Below, piece by piece: positions 18,345 to 26,608 of a stretch of 64,000 nt of DNA; position 1 is the stretch's first letter; each line of letters opens with the position of its first letter. The notes below the pieces were generated by a model. It was given only the letters and a program-made list of their open reading frames with translations. It did not search any database and was not told the DNA's origin. The DNA is from Gloeocapsa sp. DLM2.Bin57 (GTDB taxonomy: Bacteria > Cyanobacteriota > Cyanobacteriia > Cyanobacteriales > Gloeocapsaceae): contig RECR01000037.1 in assembly GCA_007693955.1 (NCBI GenBank), positions 39,498 to 103,497 on the forward strand. The letters are read 5' to 3'. Made by a program: the position numbers and the translations under genes.

Positions 18345-19538
18345 TTACTTTCTACCTGGTGTCCATTTTAAACCCCAATTAAAGGCTCGATCCATTTCAG
18401 GATGACCTGAAAAATATTGCACGACTTTCTGAACACTAAAAGTGTTACCCACGTTTTCTAATAAGGCGATCGCGCACATACTGATATTATTACGATGTTC
18501 GTCAAGATTAACGATAATCTCGGGATTACCTGGTTGTTTGAGAGTAAAAACTCCATCGGCTTGAGACCAATTAGCGATACCTTCATAGATGAAAGCATAA
18601 ATCAAGATACGTTTAATTTGGGCTATTTTTTCCCCATTAATCCGTAGGTTTTCTCCTTCTGACCATGAGCCTGTGCGATCGTCTCCACAATGTAAAATAT
18701 AGGGAGGTTGATCAAAGTCTCCAAAACAATTACCTAAAGCTTGAATTGCTCCTTTTTCCCCTGTAGTTAGTTCGTACAAGCAACCTAAATCCAGGTCAAT
18801 TCCTGTTTCATTGTTACCTGTACTAAACATTTTGCTCAGCAAACCTCCTTGCGGTTGTGAGGTAACTTTGGTTTGATGCCAATTAAGGTTAATTAACAAT
18901 TCTCCCAAACTACCGCCTACTTTAGGTTTAAGTTGGACTGAGTCTCCTTTTTTGTTGAGGACTATTTTGGAAGAGAGTTTGAGGGTATTTGCACCGGGTA
19001 TTTGATTCTGAAAACTATTTAAATCTAAGACCTGGTTTTCATTAATTAGTTTTGCACCCATAAAACCTGTATTATCAATCTTAGCGATTATAGCTACTGT
19101 ACCTGGGGTAGTTGAGTCTAGGGGGACTGCTACTGATTCACCGCGATCGTCCACTAGTAAGACATGGGCATCGTATTCAGCGAAGGAATGGGGACGATTG
19201 GCGACCGCGTCGGTAAAATTGACGGCACAGATATATACTTGAGCCATGTCATCTAGTTTACTGATGCGGATAATTTCTTGGTTTTCTCCCGCTTGTGCAC
19301 CTACTCCTGAGTCTTCGCTAAGTTGGATATAGGGGAAACTATTCAGACTCCCCATATTTCCTCCTGCGTAGTTACTAGAAAAAACTGCACCTTGTTTACC
19401 GTCTTTGGTTTGGTAAAAAGCCATTAAGTCTAAATCTATTGCAGCTGTCCATTTTAGAGAGACTACTAGTTGTTTGACGGATAAGTAGGCTTCTTCTCCC
19501 TTTTTTTTAAGGGTTACTTTTGCTTTAAGTTCTGCCAT
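18345..19538 (-). CDS. Tandem TerD-domain protein
   Basis: A 397-residue protein with two TerD-like beta-sandwich repeats (residues about 1-190 and 195-395). Each has the calcium-binding type signature AIDLDLMAFY / GIDLDLGCLYELTTGEKGAI and an acidic DDRGESV or GDDRTG loop. TerD proteins belong to tellurite-resistance and general stress-response modules. The first repeat is very similar to the single-domain gene that starts 8 bases upstream, so this gene pair arose by duplication. No terB, terC or terZ is adjacent. Role probably in stress response; not proven. Confidence 0.8.
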   Translation of the reverse strand: MAELKAKVTLKKKGEEAYLSVKQLVVSLKWTAAIDLDLMAFYQTKDGKQGAVFSSNYAGGNMGSLNSFPYIQLSEDSGVGAQAGENQEIIRISKLDDMAQVYICAVNFTDAVANRPHSFAEYDAHVLLVDDRGESVAVPLDSTTPGTVAIIAKIDNTGFMGAKLINENQVLDLNSFQNQIPGANTLKLSSKIVLNKKGDSVQLKPKVGGSLGELLINLNWHQTKVTSQPQGGLLSKMFSTGNNETGIDLDLGCLYELTTGEKGAIQALGNCFGDFDQPPYILHCGDDRTGSWSEGENLRINGEKIAQIKRILIYAFIYEGIANWSQADGVFTLKQPGNPEIIVNLDEHRNNISMCAIALLENVGNTFSVQKVVQYFSGHPEMDRAFNWGLKWTPGRK

Positions 19539-19546
19539 AATAATTT

Positions 19547-20113
19547 TTAACCTACAATTACGTGTGAACCTGGTATAGTCGCGGCAAAAGTATCTAGACT
19601 AATTATTCTGTTTTCGTTGCTTAATTTTGCCCCAATGGGACTGGTATTGTCTATTTTAGCGATTACTGCTACGTGACCTGGTTCGTCTGAATTGAGGGGA
19701 ATCGCTATACTATCGCCTTTTTCATCAATAACGATTACTCCTCCGTCGTATTGACTAAAGGATGACTCTTTTTTTTCTATAGCGTCGGTATAGTTAATGG
19801 TGCAAATATAAACAGTGGCGAGATCATCAAGACGACTAATTCTGATTACTTCTTCGTTATCTCCTCCTTGGGCCCCTACTCCTTCGTCTCCACTAAGCTG
19901 CATATAGGGAAATTCGTTTAAGTTACCTAAAGTGCCCCCAGGGTAATTGTCAGAAATTACTCCACCTGTGCGACCATCTTTAGCTTCATAAAAAGCCATT
20001 AAGTCTAAATCTACACTAGCTGTCCAGGTTAATTTAACTAGTAATTGTTTAATGGAGATAAAGGCTTGTTCCCCTTTTTGGTCTAGAGTAATTTTAGCTT
20101 TTAGTTCTACCAT
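19547..20113 (-). CDS. TerD-domain protein
   Basis: A 188-residue single TerD-like domain with the signature VDLDLMAFYEAKDGRTGG, conserved VISDNYPGGTLGNLNEFPYMQLSGDEGVGAQ, and a DDLATVYICTINYTDA strand. It closely resembles the first half of the next gene, which begins 8 bases downstream. The two form a two-gene operon, probably involved in metal or stress response as known for TerD proteins. The start ATG 20113 is at the normal TerD N terminus. Confidence 0.8.
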   Translation of the reverse strand: MVELKAKITLDQKGEQAFISIKQLLVKLTWTASVDLDLMAFYEAKDGRTGGVISDNYPGGTLGNLNEFPYMQLSGDEGVGAQGGDNEEVIRISRLDDLATVYICTINYTDAIEKKESSFSQYDGGVIVIDEKGDSIAIPLNSDEPGHVAVIAKIDNTSPIGAKLSNENRIISLDTFAATIPGSHVIVG

Positions 20114-20209
20114 TTTTAGATCCTTATCTAATAATTCTGTTATTCTTAGTTTAGCTCATTTTTTGCTTTCATATTTTTATGTAAACAAAAGTAAAAAAAA
20201 TATTAATTT

Positions 20210-20755
20210 TTAAGAGCTAATCATTCTCGTTACTTTAATCTCAAGATTGGGGAAAGCGATCGGGGAAATTGTTCCTTCAGTAACCCTATACTGGTTTTTA
20301 TAATCATCTTCTGAAGGTTCTCTAAACACAATGACTATTTTTGTAATTAAATTAATTAGCCAATATTCCTTAATACCTGCATTAGCATAGATTTTTTTCT
20401 TTCTCCCTAAATCTTGTTCAAGAGTAGTATTAGCTATTTCTATTAACCAGTAAATATCCTCGGGGTAGGGATGTCGAGTCAAATAATTGCTATTAGGAAG
20501 ACGAACTATACTTAGGTCAGGTTCAGGTTCAGAGTAATTAAGTGTAATTGTCTGAGCTTCAAAAACTTTGGCTTGACCCCGTAATAATTCTCGCAAATAT
20601 TCCGCTATTTGATCGTTAATAAACCGATGTAATGGGCTTTCAGGACTCATTTCCCTTATTTCCCCTTCTAGTAATTCTACTCGCCGATTGTTGAAAATTC
20701 CACTGTCTATCATCAGGTGATAATCTTGAATCGACCATTTACTTAGATCTTGCAT
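20210..20755 (-). CDS. Uma2-family (DUF820) putative endonuclease
   Basis: A 181-residue protein of the Uma2/DUF820 group, very common in cyanobacteria, with a PD-(D/E)XK nuclease-like fold. Visible core: VELLEGEIREMSPESPLHRFINDQIAEYL, then EPEPDLSIVRLP (acidic metal ligands), YWLIEIANTTLEQDLGRKKKIYANAGIKEYWLINL. The biological role is unsettled. ATG 20755 is preferred over the GTG three codons earlier. The gene stands alone. Confidence 0.88.
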   Translation of the reverse strand: MQDLSKWSIQDYHLMIDSGIFNNRRVELLEGEIREMSPESPLHRFINDQIAEYLRELLRGQAKVFEAQTITLNYSEPEPDLSIVRLPNSNYLTRHPYPEDIYWLIEIANTTLEQDLGRKKKIYANAGIKEYWLINLITKIVIVFREPSEDDYKNQYRVTEGTISPIAFPNLEIKVTRMISS

Positions 20756-20849
20756 CTTTATCACAAGTTACTGGTTAAGGTAGGGTGTGGGGGATTTTTT
20801 CAGTATTTATACTTCTATAGCGATCGCCCTGAGCAACCGCTATTAAATA

Positions 20850-21227
20850 CTATTTAAGTATTTCACTTGGTTCTTGATCACCGAAACGAATAATGTCATC
20901 ATCACCAAGATATTCACCATTTTGTACCTCAATCATCACCACGGGAATTACTCCAGGATTTTCCACCCGATGGGGTGTATTCATGGGAACATAGGTAGAT
21001 TGTTTTTGCATTAATAAGGTTTCTTGCTGGTTACAAATAACTTTAGCTGTACCCGCTACAACAATCCAATGTTCACTACGATGATAGTGCATTTGAGTAC
21101 TAATGTGGTGACCAGGGTTAATAACAATACGATTAATCCGATAATTTGGTCCTTCTTCTAACAGAGTGACTGTTCCCCAAGGAGGAGTTCTCGTCGGGTT
21201 TTCTGGGGTTTCGGTTAACTCACTCAT
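20850..21227 (-). CDS. Cupin, mannose-6-phosphate isomerase type II-like
   Basis: A 125-residue single cupin with metal ligands in HISTQMHYHRSEHWIVVAGTAKV and the second motif YVPMNTPHRVENPG, plus the C-terminal EVQNGEYLGDDDIIRFGD. This pattern is that of the C-terminal domain of type II phosphomannose isomerase / GDP-mannose pyrophosphorylase, here free-standing. It may isomerise a sugar phosphate. DUF4359 lies 35 bases upstream on the same strand. Confidence 0.88.
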   Translation of the reverse strand: MSELTETPENPTRTPPWGTVTLLEEGPNYRINRIVINPGHHISTQMHYHRSEHWIVVAGTAKVICNQQETLLMQKQSTYVPMNTPHRVENPGVIPVVMIEVQNGEYLGDDDIIRFGDQEPSEILK

Positions 21228-21262
21228 AGAGATTCTCTCAACTAGATTTAATTCAATTCTAA

Positions 21263-21643
21263 CTAAAGTTTTTCATGATTATAAGTATAAAATTGTTGCA
21301 AAAATCCTACTGTTTGAAAACGATAGCTAGGTAAAGGATCAAAAAGCGAGATATTAGTTTCATAGATACTAAAGAGGAAAAAATTACTTCTTTCGGTTTT
21401 AGTAGCGATAAATTCGTCTAGTTGAGGACGAGCTATATCTACTAAAGATTTGCATTGTGTTACTAAAAAGTCTCCCCCTTGACCATTGGCTTTTTGACAA
21501 AAATCTTGTTTCAGATAAGTACTTAAGCTAGTAGCTGCATAATCTTCATAGTTTTTTTGTCCAGGATTGGTCACTAGTAACAATCCCCCTAAGATTCCTA
21601 GAGTAATCACACCACCTTTAAAAATTAATTGTGAACCTTGCAT
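21263..21643 (-). CDS. DUF4359 membrane-anchored protein
   Basis: A 126-residue protein with an N-terminal hydrophobic segment (residues about 8-27, GGVITLGILGGLLLVTNPG) and a soluble rest with two cysteines. It contains YEDYAATSLSTYLKQDFC and RSNFFLFSIYET blocks that match the cyanobacterial DUF4359 family. Function unknown. The tRNA-His gene is just upstream on the opposite strand. Confidence 0.78.
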   Translation of the reverse strand: MQGSQLIFKGGVITLGILGGLLLVTNPGQKNYEDYAATSLSTYLKQDFCQKANGQGGDFLVTQCKSLVDIARPQLDEFIATKTERSNFFLFSIYETNISLFDPLPSYRFQTVGFLQQFYTYNHEKL

Positions 21644-21678
21644 AATTTTATATTCTGTGCTAATCTAGTTTAATGAAT

Positions 21679-21752
21679 GGCGAGCGTAGCCAAGTGGTTA
21701 AGGCAGTGGATTGTGGTTCCACCATTCGTGGGTTCGATTCCCATCGTTCGCC
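21679..21752 (+). tRNA. tRNA-His (anticodon GTG)
   Basis: The acceptor stem is GCGAGCG (21680-21686) with CGTTCGC (21745-21751). The extra G at 21679 (G-1) faces C at 21752, the special feature of tRNA-His. The anticodon loop is TTGTGGT with anticodon GTG, and the T arm is GTGGGTTCGATTCCCAT. The CCA end is not encoded. Confidence 0.96.
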
Positions 21753-21794
21753 CTAAAACCCATATAGATACATTGTAACTTAGATAAACTATCC

Positions 21795-22244
21795 TTAGCG
21801 AACTAACTCAAGACTGTTGATTTCTCTAATATCAAAGTCAATCTCACAATCATGAGGATCACTAGTAAAATCACAAGTATAAAAAGCTAAACATTTCTGT
21901 TGTTGATTGATTAATCTGAGATTATATTGATATTCTCTAGCGATCGCCCCCATATGATTGACTAAACGATAACGATTGATATAGTCTAAAAGCGTCCAGA
22001 GTTGACGGTTAATAATTAAATCGATCGAGTTATTCTCGGTATTAATTACCCAACCTTGGATTAGTTGACCATTAAAGGGATCAAATTGTTCCCTACCCCA
22101 CCATAGCTTAGCAAAACTATACTCTGTTTCTGTAACTGTGGTAAGAGAAGGTAGAGTACAGATATTTTCTGTAGTTTCTGCTATCACAACTTGATTCGGA
22201 AAACTAACTATGATAGTGAGTATGAATAATAGTTTTTTGACCAT
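21795..22244 (-). CDS. Exported hypothetical protein
   Basis: A 149-residue protein with a signal peptide (residues 1-22, KKLLFILTIIVSFPNQVVIA) and a small mature domain. It has four cysteines: one near the mature N terminus (ENICTLPSL) and three in KCLAFYTCDFTSDPHDC, suggesting two disulphides. I do not recognise the family. ATG 22244 is preferred because it places the signal peptide at the N terminus; the longer frame to 22286 would overlap the upstream aldo/keto reductase. Confidence 0.7.
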   Translation of the reverse strand: MVKKLLFILTIIVSFPNQVVIAETTENICTLPSLTTVTETEYSFAKLWWGREQFDPFNGQLIQGWVINTENNSIDLIINRQLWTLLDYINRYRLVNHMGAIAREYQYNLRLINQQQKCLAFYTCDFTSDPHDCEIDFDIREINSLELVR

Positions 22245-22251
22245 ACTTAAT

Positions 22252-23373
22252 TCAATCTTCCCAGAGACGACGACGATTAGGACCATTTAAACGGTTGTGA
22301 GTATCTAATAACAGTTTAGGAATATCGAGTTTTTCTGGACAACGAGGGAGACAATCTCCACAACTTGTACAACGATTCCCTTTTTGACCTGGAAACCAGT
22401 GACCTGCGTTTTCTAACATAGCATAACGATATTGACCGTAGTCTGTCATGTCATAACCAATAGCCAGATTGCGTAACCGCAGAATTTCTGGGATATTAAT
22501 TGTTTCTGGACAAGGGAGACATTGATAACATTGAGAACAATAATCTGTAGCTAATTCTTGTCTTAAATGAGTGTCTAGCTTTGCTAATATCTCTTTTTCC
22601 CCAGGAGTAAGAGGATAATCCTGATTAGCGACAGTTAAGGGATTATCTAACTCACTAGGGTTAGCAGGTCCTACACTTAAAGTAGTAATAGCAGGATTAC
22701 TGAGTAAGAAGCGATAACTTAATTCTAGGGGGGTAAATGGTTTACAGAGATTAACGAGAGTTGAAGAGGGTTGATAGAGACGTCCTCCTTTATCCCCTGG
22801 TGAAATAATAAATATTCCTAAGTCTTTACTTTTAGCTAGTTCGATGATTGCTTGATTACGTTGCCAAAAATAATAGTAATGTAAATTAACGAATGCAAAC
22901 AGATTGGTATTGATGGTAGCGGTGATTAACTCTACACTTCCATGGGTAGAAAAACCCAAATGTCTAATTTTACCTGCGGCGATCGCCTGTTGAATCGGTT
23001 TTAAACAACCATCCCTAGAAGTTATTAATTCTAGATGTTCTTGAGTATTGACTCCATGAATTGCTAGACAATCTATATAGTCTAACTGCAATCGCTGTAA
23101 TGACTCTGCGATCGCTGTTGCCATTTCTGGGGCAGGAATCGGAGGTATTTTAGTAGTAATGTATATTTTATCTCTAGGTAAAGTTTTCAGAGTTTTACCT
23201 AAATACTCCTCACTTTTACCATAACCTCTAGCGGTTTCAATGTGGTTAATTCCCTTAGCAATTGCTGCGTTAACGGTTTGTTGGAATTGAGTTTCTGAAG
23301 CTAAACAACGCATTGTTCCCAGGGAAAACACCGATAAAACCAGATTGGTACGTCCAAAACGTCTATATTTCAT
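22252..23373 (-). CDS. Aldo/keto reductase with C-terminal 4Fe-4S domain
   Basis: A 373-residue oxidoreductase. Residues 1-270 form an aldo/keto reductase barrel: FSLGTMRC, HIETARGYGKSEEYLG (catalytic Asp replaced by Glu-Thr in this subgroup; Tyr present), YITTKIP and IRHLGFSTHG. Residues about 275-360 hold two ferredoxin-like clusters: CSQCYQCLPCPETINIP and CTSCGDCLPRCPEKLDIP. This layout suits an NADPH or ferredoxin-linked reductase; substrate unknown. The DUF151 nuclease gene begins 5 bases upstream. Confidence 0.9.
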   Translation of the reverse strand: MKYRRFGRTNLVLSVFSLGTMRCLASETQFQQTVNAAIAKGINHIETARGYGKSEEYLGKTLKTLPRDKIYITTKIPPIPAPEMATAIAESLQRLQLDYIDCLAIHGVNTQEHLELITSRDGCLKPIQQAIAAGKIRHLGFSTHGSVELITATINTNLFAFVNLHYYYFWQRNQAIIELAKSKDLGIFIISPGDKGGRLYQPSSTLVNLCKPFTPLELSYRFLLSNPAITTLSVGPANPSELDNPLTVANQDYPLTPGEKEILAKLDTHLRQELATDYCSQCYQCLPCPETINIPEILRLRNLAIGYDMTDYGQYRYAMLENAGHWFPGQKGNRCTSCGDCLPRCPEKLDIPKLLLDTHNRLNGPNRRRLWED

Positions 23374-23377
23374 TTAA

Positions 23378-23884
23378 CTAGCTATCGTTATTTGGTTCAA
23401 CCCCCCTATTTTTAATTAAATCTTCGGGACTCAAATTAGAGAGAAACTCTTTAAATGCTTTTCTCTCTTCCTCATCTGCATCTCTATCTACTGGTATAGA
23501 CGCATCAGCGACAACCTCTTCCATTACCCAAATTGGACTATCTGTACGTAAAGCTATGGCGATCGCATCACTGGGACGACAATCGATTTCTTTTTTAACC
23601 TCTCCTTGTTGGAGACAGAGAACCGCGTAAAACGTATTATCTTGTAAAGAATGAATAATAATTTTAGAGAGTTCTAGAGACCAAGCTTCAAAGATATTAT
23701 TCATTAAATCATGAGTCAAGGGACGTGGTGGTTTTTGTCCCTCTAAAGCAGCGATAATCGCCTTAGCTTGTTCTTGTCCTATATATATAGGTAAAGCGCG
23801 ACGATCTAAGCTATCTTTTAATAGTACAATGGGACTACGGGTAACAGCATCTAAGGCAATTCCAGCAACTTTCATCTCAATCAT
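23378..23884 (-). CDS. Bifunctional nuclease family protein (DUF151)
   Basis: A 168-residue DUF151 protein. The core matches the family: VLLKDSLDRRALPIYIGQEQAKAI, RPLTHDLMNNIF and CRPSDAIAIALR. Some plant relatives have DNase and RNase activity; the cyanobacterial role is unknown. ATG 23884 is used; an internal ATG three codons later is equally possible. The aldo/keto reductase follows after 5 bases. Divergent to riboflavin synthase. Confidence 0.92.
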   Translation of the reverse strand: MIEMKVAGIALDAVTRSPIVLLKDSLDRRALPIYIGQEQAKAIIAALEGQKPPRPLTHDLMNNIFEAWSLELSKIIIHSLQDNTFYAVLCLQQGEVKKEIDCRPSDAIAIALRTDSPIWVMEEVVADASIPVDRDADEEERKAFKEFLSNLSPEDLIKNRGVEPNNDS

Positions 23885-23989
23885 AGTTTACTTTCCCACA
23901 TTTACTAACCTTAGCTGTAGCAAGCAATAGTTTCTTGATTACCTTTAAACTAGTATATTCTAACTATTATATTCTCTCAAAAAATAGCC

Positions 23990-24679
23990 GTGTTTACAGG
24001 ATTAGTGGAAAGTTTAGGTCAAATCGTGTTTTTAGACTCGGATCATCTACAAATAACCATAGATAATCATCAAGGAAACATAATCTCTGACCTAGTTTTA
24101 GGGGATAGTGTCGCCGTAGATGGTATTTGTTTAACAGCAGAAAAAATCCTTAGTAATGGTTTTATTGCTAGCGTCTCACCAGAAACTACTAAACGCAGTA
24201 TTTTAGGATATAGAGAAAATAGCGCTAAATATAGTAATTTAGAAACTTCTTTACGTGTAGGTGGTAAACTCGGGGGACATTTTGTTACAGGTCATGTGGA
24301 TGGTGTAGGTTGTTTAGCAGAGGTTACCAACACATCTAACGCTTGGGAAATGACCTTTACCTCAACCGAGAGTTTACGGGATATGTGGTTAAGTGCGATC
24401 GCTCCTTATTTAGTCAGTAAAGGCAGTATAGCGGTCAATGGTATCAGTTTGACTATAGCCGATTGTGATGCTGATGGCAATTGGTTTACTGTAGCGGTGA
24501 TTCCCCATACATATCAACAAACTAATCTTTATTACCTTCAACCTGGTAATTGGGTAAATCTTGAGAGTGATATTCTTGGTAAATACGTTAATCGTTTTTT
24601 ACAGCATCGTTTAGCGATAACTCCTACAGTTGATGATCTTGATCTCTCTTTTTTAGCTGAACATGGTTACTTAGCTTAG
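23990..24679 (+). CDS. ribE: Riboflavin synthase, alpha subunit
   Basis: This enzyme converts two 6,7-dimethyl-8-ribityllumazine molecules into riboflavin. It has 229 residues in two lumazine-binding repeats: MFTGLVESLG with GDSVAVDGICLTAE and GGHFVTGHVDGVG, then VSKGSIAVNGISLTIAD with NLESDILGKYVNR. The start is GTG 23990; the family begins with MFTG, so this non-ATG start is well supported. A strong hairpin lies just after the stop but it is oriented for the converging desaturase. Confidence 0.95.
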   Translation: MFTGLVESLGQIVFLDSDHLQITIDNHQGNIISDLVLGDSVAVDGICLTAEKILSNGFIASVSPETTKRSILGYRENSAKYSNLETSLRVGGKLGGHFVTGHVDGVGCLAEVTNTSNAWEMTFTSTESLRDMWLSAIAPYLVSKGSIAVNGISLTIADCDADGNWFTVAVIPHTYQQTNLYYLQPGNWVNLESDILGKYVNRFLQHRLAITPTVDDLDLSFLAEHGYLA

Positions 24680-24684
24680 TAGTC

Positions 24685-24714
24685 AAAAAAAATCCACTCT
24701 TGAGAAAGAGTGGA
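24685..24714 (-). terminator. Intrinsic terminator of the desaturase transcript
   Basis: A perfect 9-bp stem (TCCACTCTT at 24693-24701 and AAGAGTGGA at 24706-24714) with a 4-base loop. On the reverse strand it is followed by eight T residues (24692 to 24685), the classic layout for ending the gene that stops at 24726. On the forward strand it could also slow ribE transcripts. Confidence 0.9.
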
Positions 24715-24725
24715 CAACTGAAGAC

Positions 24726-25586
24726 CTAGATATTTTCTAAGACTTTTTCTGAAGAGGGTAGTTTTAGTGCTGAAGCTATACCCATTACTTGCAGCAATCT
24801 GATAAATTGATAGGTAGGATCAAAAAGATATTTAATTTGACCATCTTTAACAGTTATACCTTGATTAGCTGACCAGGGTAAAGCGTGATGAAGATTATGC
24901 CAACCTTCCCCTAAAGTCAGAACAGCTACCCACCAATTATTCTTACTATAGTCATCAGTTTTAAAAGGTGTTGAACCAAATTTATGACAGACAGAATTAA
25001 CTAAAGCAACACCATGAAATAAAATGGTTGTACTTAAGAAAAAAGCCCCTAAATACTCTAATCCCCCGATCATAAATGAGATTAACCCTAAACCAAGTAA
25101 GGGTAGAAAATGAAGACGATCCATTATTTTTAGCACAGGATCTTGTTCAACATCAGCAGGTAATTTAGAGGGGATAAAATTATTAGATAATAACCAACCC
25201 ATGTGAGACCAAATAAATCCTTGAACCGATGAATGAGGATCACCAACTTGATCTACGTAATTATGGTGATCTTCATGATGTCCTTTCCACCAACTAGGTC
25301 CCATTTGTCCCGCTGATGAAGCTATTAAGCAACCTATCCATTTTACCCAAGCTGGTGTTTTATAGGCTTTATGAGTTAAGAGTCTATGATAGCAAGCTGT
25401 AATAGCCAACATCCTAATTAAGTATAAGAAAAAAACCCATAACCATGCTCCTAGTGAAAGTCCAGTAAATATGGGTATAATCGCCCCCAGATGACAAATA
25501 ATGATGAATACAGGACCCAGCCAATAGCCAATTAAAACTGGTAGAGAATATTGTTGTTTCTGGGTTGATGCAAAATGTAACGTCAT
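24726..25586 (-). CDS. desC: Acyl-lipid delta-9 desaturase type (DesC-like)
   Basis: A 286-residue membrane di-iron desaturase. The three histidine boxes are HRLLTH, HHEDHH (with HxxHH) and HNLHH, exactly as in the delta-9 acyl-CoA/acyl-lipid group, with four predicted membrane helices. In cyanobacteria DesC puts the first double bond into C16/C18 chains of membrane lipids. The exact regioselectivity is inferred. It ends an apparent three-gene reverse-strand cluster and has its own terminator. Confidence 0.88.
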   Translation of the reverse strand: MTLHFASTQKQQYSLPVLIGYWLGPVFIIICHLGAIIPIFTGLSLGAWLWVFFLYLIRMLAITACYHRLLTHKAYKTPAWVKWIGCLIASSAGQMGPSWWKGHHEDHHNYVDQVGDPHSSVQGFIWSHMGWLLSNNFIPSKLPADVEQDPVLKIMDRLHFLPLLGLGLISFMIGGLEYLGAFFLSTTILFHGVALVNSVCHKFGSTPFKTDDYSKNNWWVAVLTLGEGWHNLHHALPWSANQGITVKDGQIKYLFDPTYQFIRLLQVMGIASALKLPSSEKVLENI

Positions 25587-25635
25587 TAGAATTATTAGCC
25601 GAAAATGGTAATTAACATAAGTATATATTACTATA

Positions 25636-26601
25636 TTAATTAAGATAATTTCCAGCAGCTAAACCAGATAAGACTGCATCTTCTAGGTGAGAACCAAGAA
25701 AACCATCTCCTGCTAAAATCAATGTACCTGGTTTAGTAATCTCTAGATAGGGTTCTCCATAGACTTGATCAGCTTGACTATAACGCCAACGGTGTACTTG
25801 ATAAGTTAGTATCTCAGAGTTTAACCAAGTTGCAGCACTAGCTAACAAGTCTTGCACAATGCTATGATCATCTTTATCCCAATTAGTTTGACTATATTCT
25901 GAACTAGCGTAGAGAGTCACTCCATAACCAGAAGGAGAAATTCCCTTTTGATGATTGCAACTAATCCACTTGAGGGGGTTTCCCTCTAACCATAATCCCC
26001 CTGGTGAAGGAATCAGGTTAGGTTGGGAAAATAAAGCTAATATAGCGATACAGGGATGATAGCTGACTTGATTTAATTTTTCTCTAATTTCTGGTTCTAG
26101 TAAGATTTGAGAATCATCTAATATTGCTAGAGTTTGCGGTACAGGAGGAGTTAATAATAACTTTTGACCTGTAAAGATTTTACCTGTTTCTGTATATACT
26201 TGCCAATGAGTATCTCGCCATTCTAGATGGGTAACTCTAGTACTTGTGTGTACGTCTAAATCAAGAGCTAGATATTTAGCGATCGCCCGATTACTTTCTA
26301 CTCCACAATAATAAGTTTGGTTGTCCATATTAAAACCAGTTGACCAGATTTTAACTAAACCAATTTCTAACCATTCTTGTACTATATTCTGAAAGGTGGC
26401 TGATTGAGCAGTAAAATGAGGTGCGCCATAGTCGATTACACCTATCAGGGAATTATCATAATTTAATCTACGTGTAGCTAGACGTCCACCAATACCTCTA
26501 CCTTTATCGAGGATAGTTACTGTCTTTCCTTGATTGTGTAGGGTTTTAGCTGCTATTAGTCCACTAATTCCACCACCAATAATCAGATAATCTCTGTACA
26601 T
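25636..26601 (-). CDS. FAD-dependent amine oxidase-like (renalase-type) protein
   Basis: A 321-residue flavoprotein. N-terminal dinucleotide motif IIGGGISGLIAAKTL with TILDKGRGIGGRLATRR, and a C-terminal FAD-closing block LILAGDGFLGSHLEDAVLSGLAAG. The overall pattern matches the short renalase-like amine-oxidase group common in cyanobacteria. Substrate unknown. It lies 49 bases from desC and 7 bases from the second desaturase, so all three may be co-transcribed. Confidence 0.85.
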   Translation of the reverse strand: MYRDYLIIGGGISGLIAAKTLHNQGKTVTILDKGRGIGGRLATRRLNYDNSLIGVIDYGAPHFTAQSATFQNIVQEWLEIGLVKIWSTGFNMDNQTYYCGVESNRAIAKYLALDLDVHTSTRVTHLEWRDTHWQVYTETGKIFTGQKLLLTPPVPQTLAILDDSQILLEPEIREKLNQVSYHPCIAILALFSQPNLIPSPGGLWLEGNPLKWISCNHQKGISPSGYGVTLYASSEYSQTNWDKDDHSIVQDLLASAATWLNSEILTYQVHRWRYSQADQVYGEPYLEITKPGTLILAGDGFLGSHLEDAVLSGLAAGNYLN

Positions 26602-26608
26602 TTATTTT

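Noticed and set aside
23884..23990. FMN riboswitch before riboflavin synthase
   Set aside because: The 106-base upstream spacer has none of the conserved FMN-element words and is too short.
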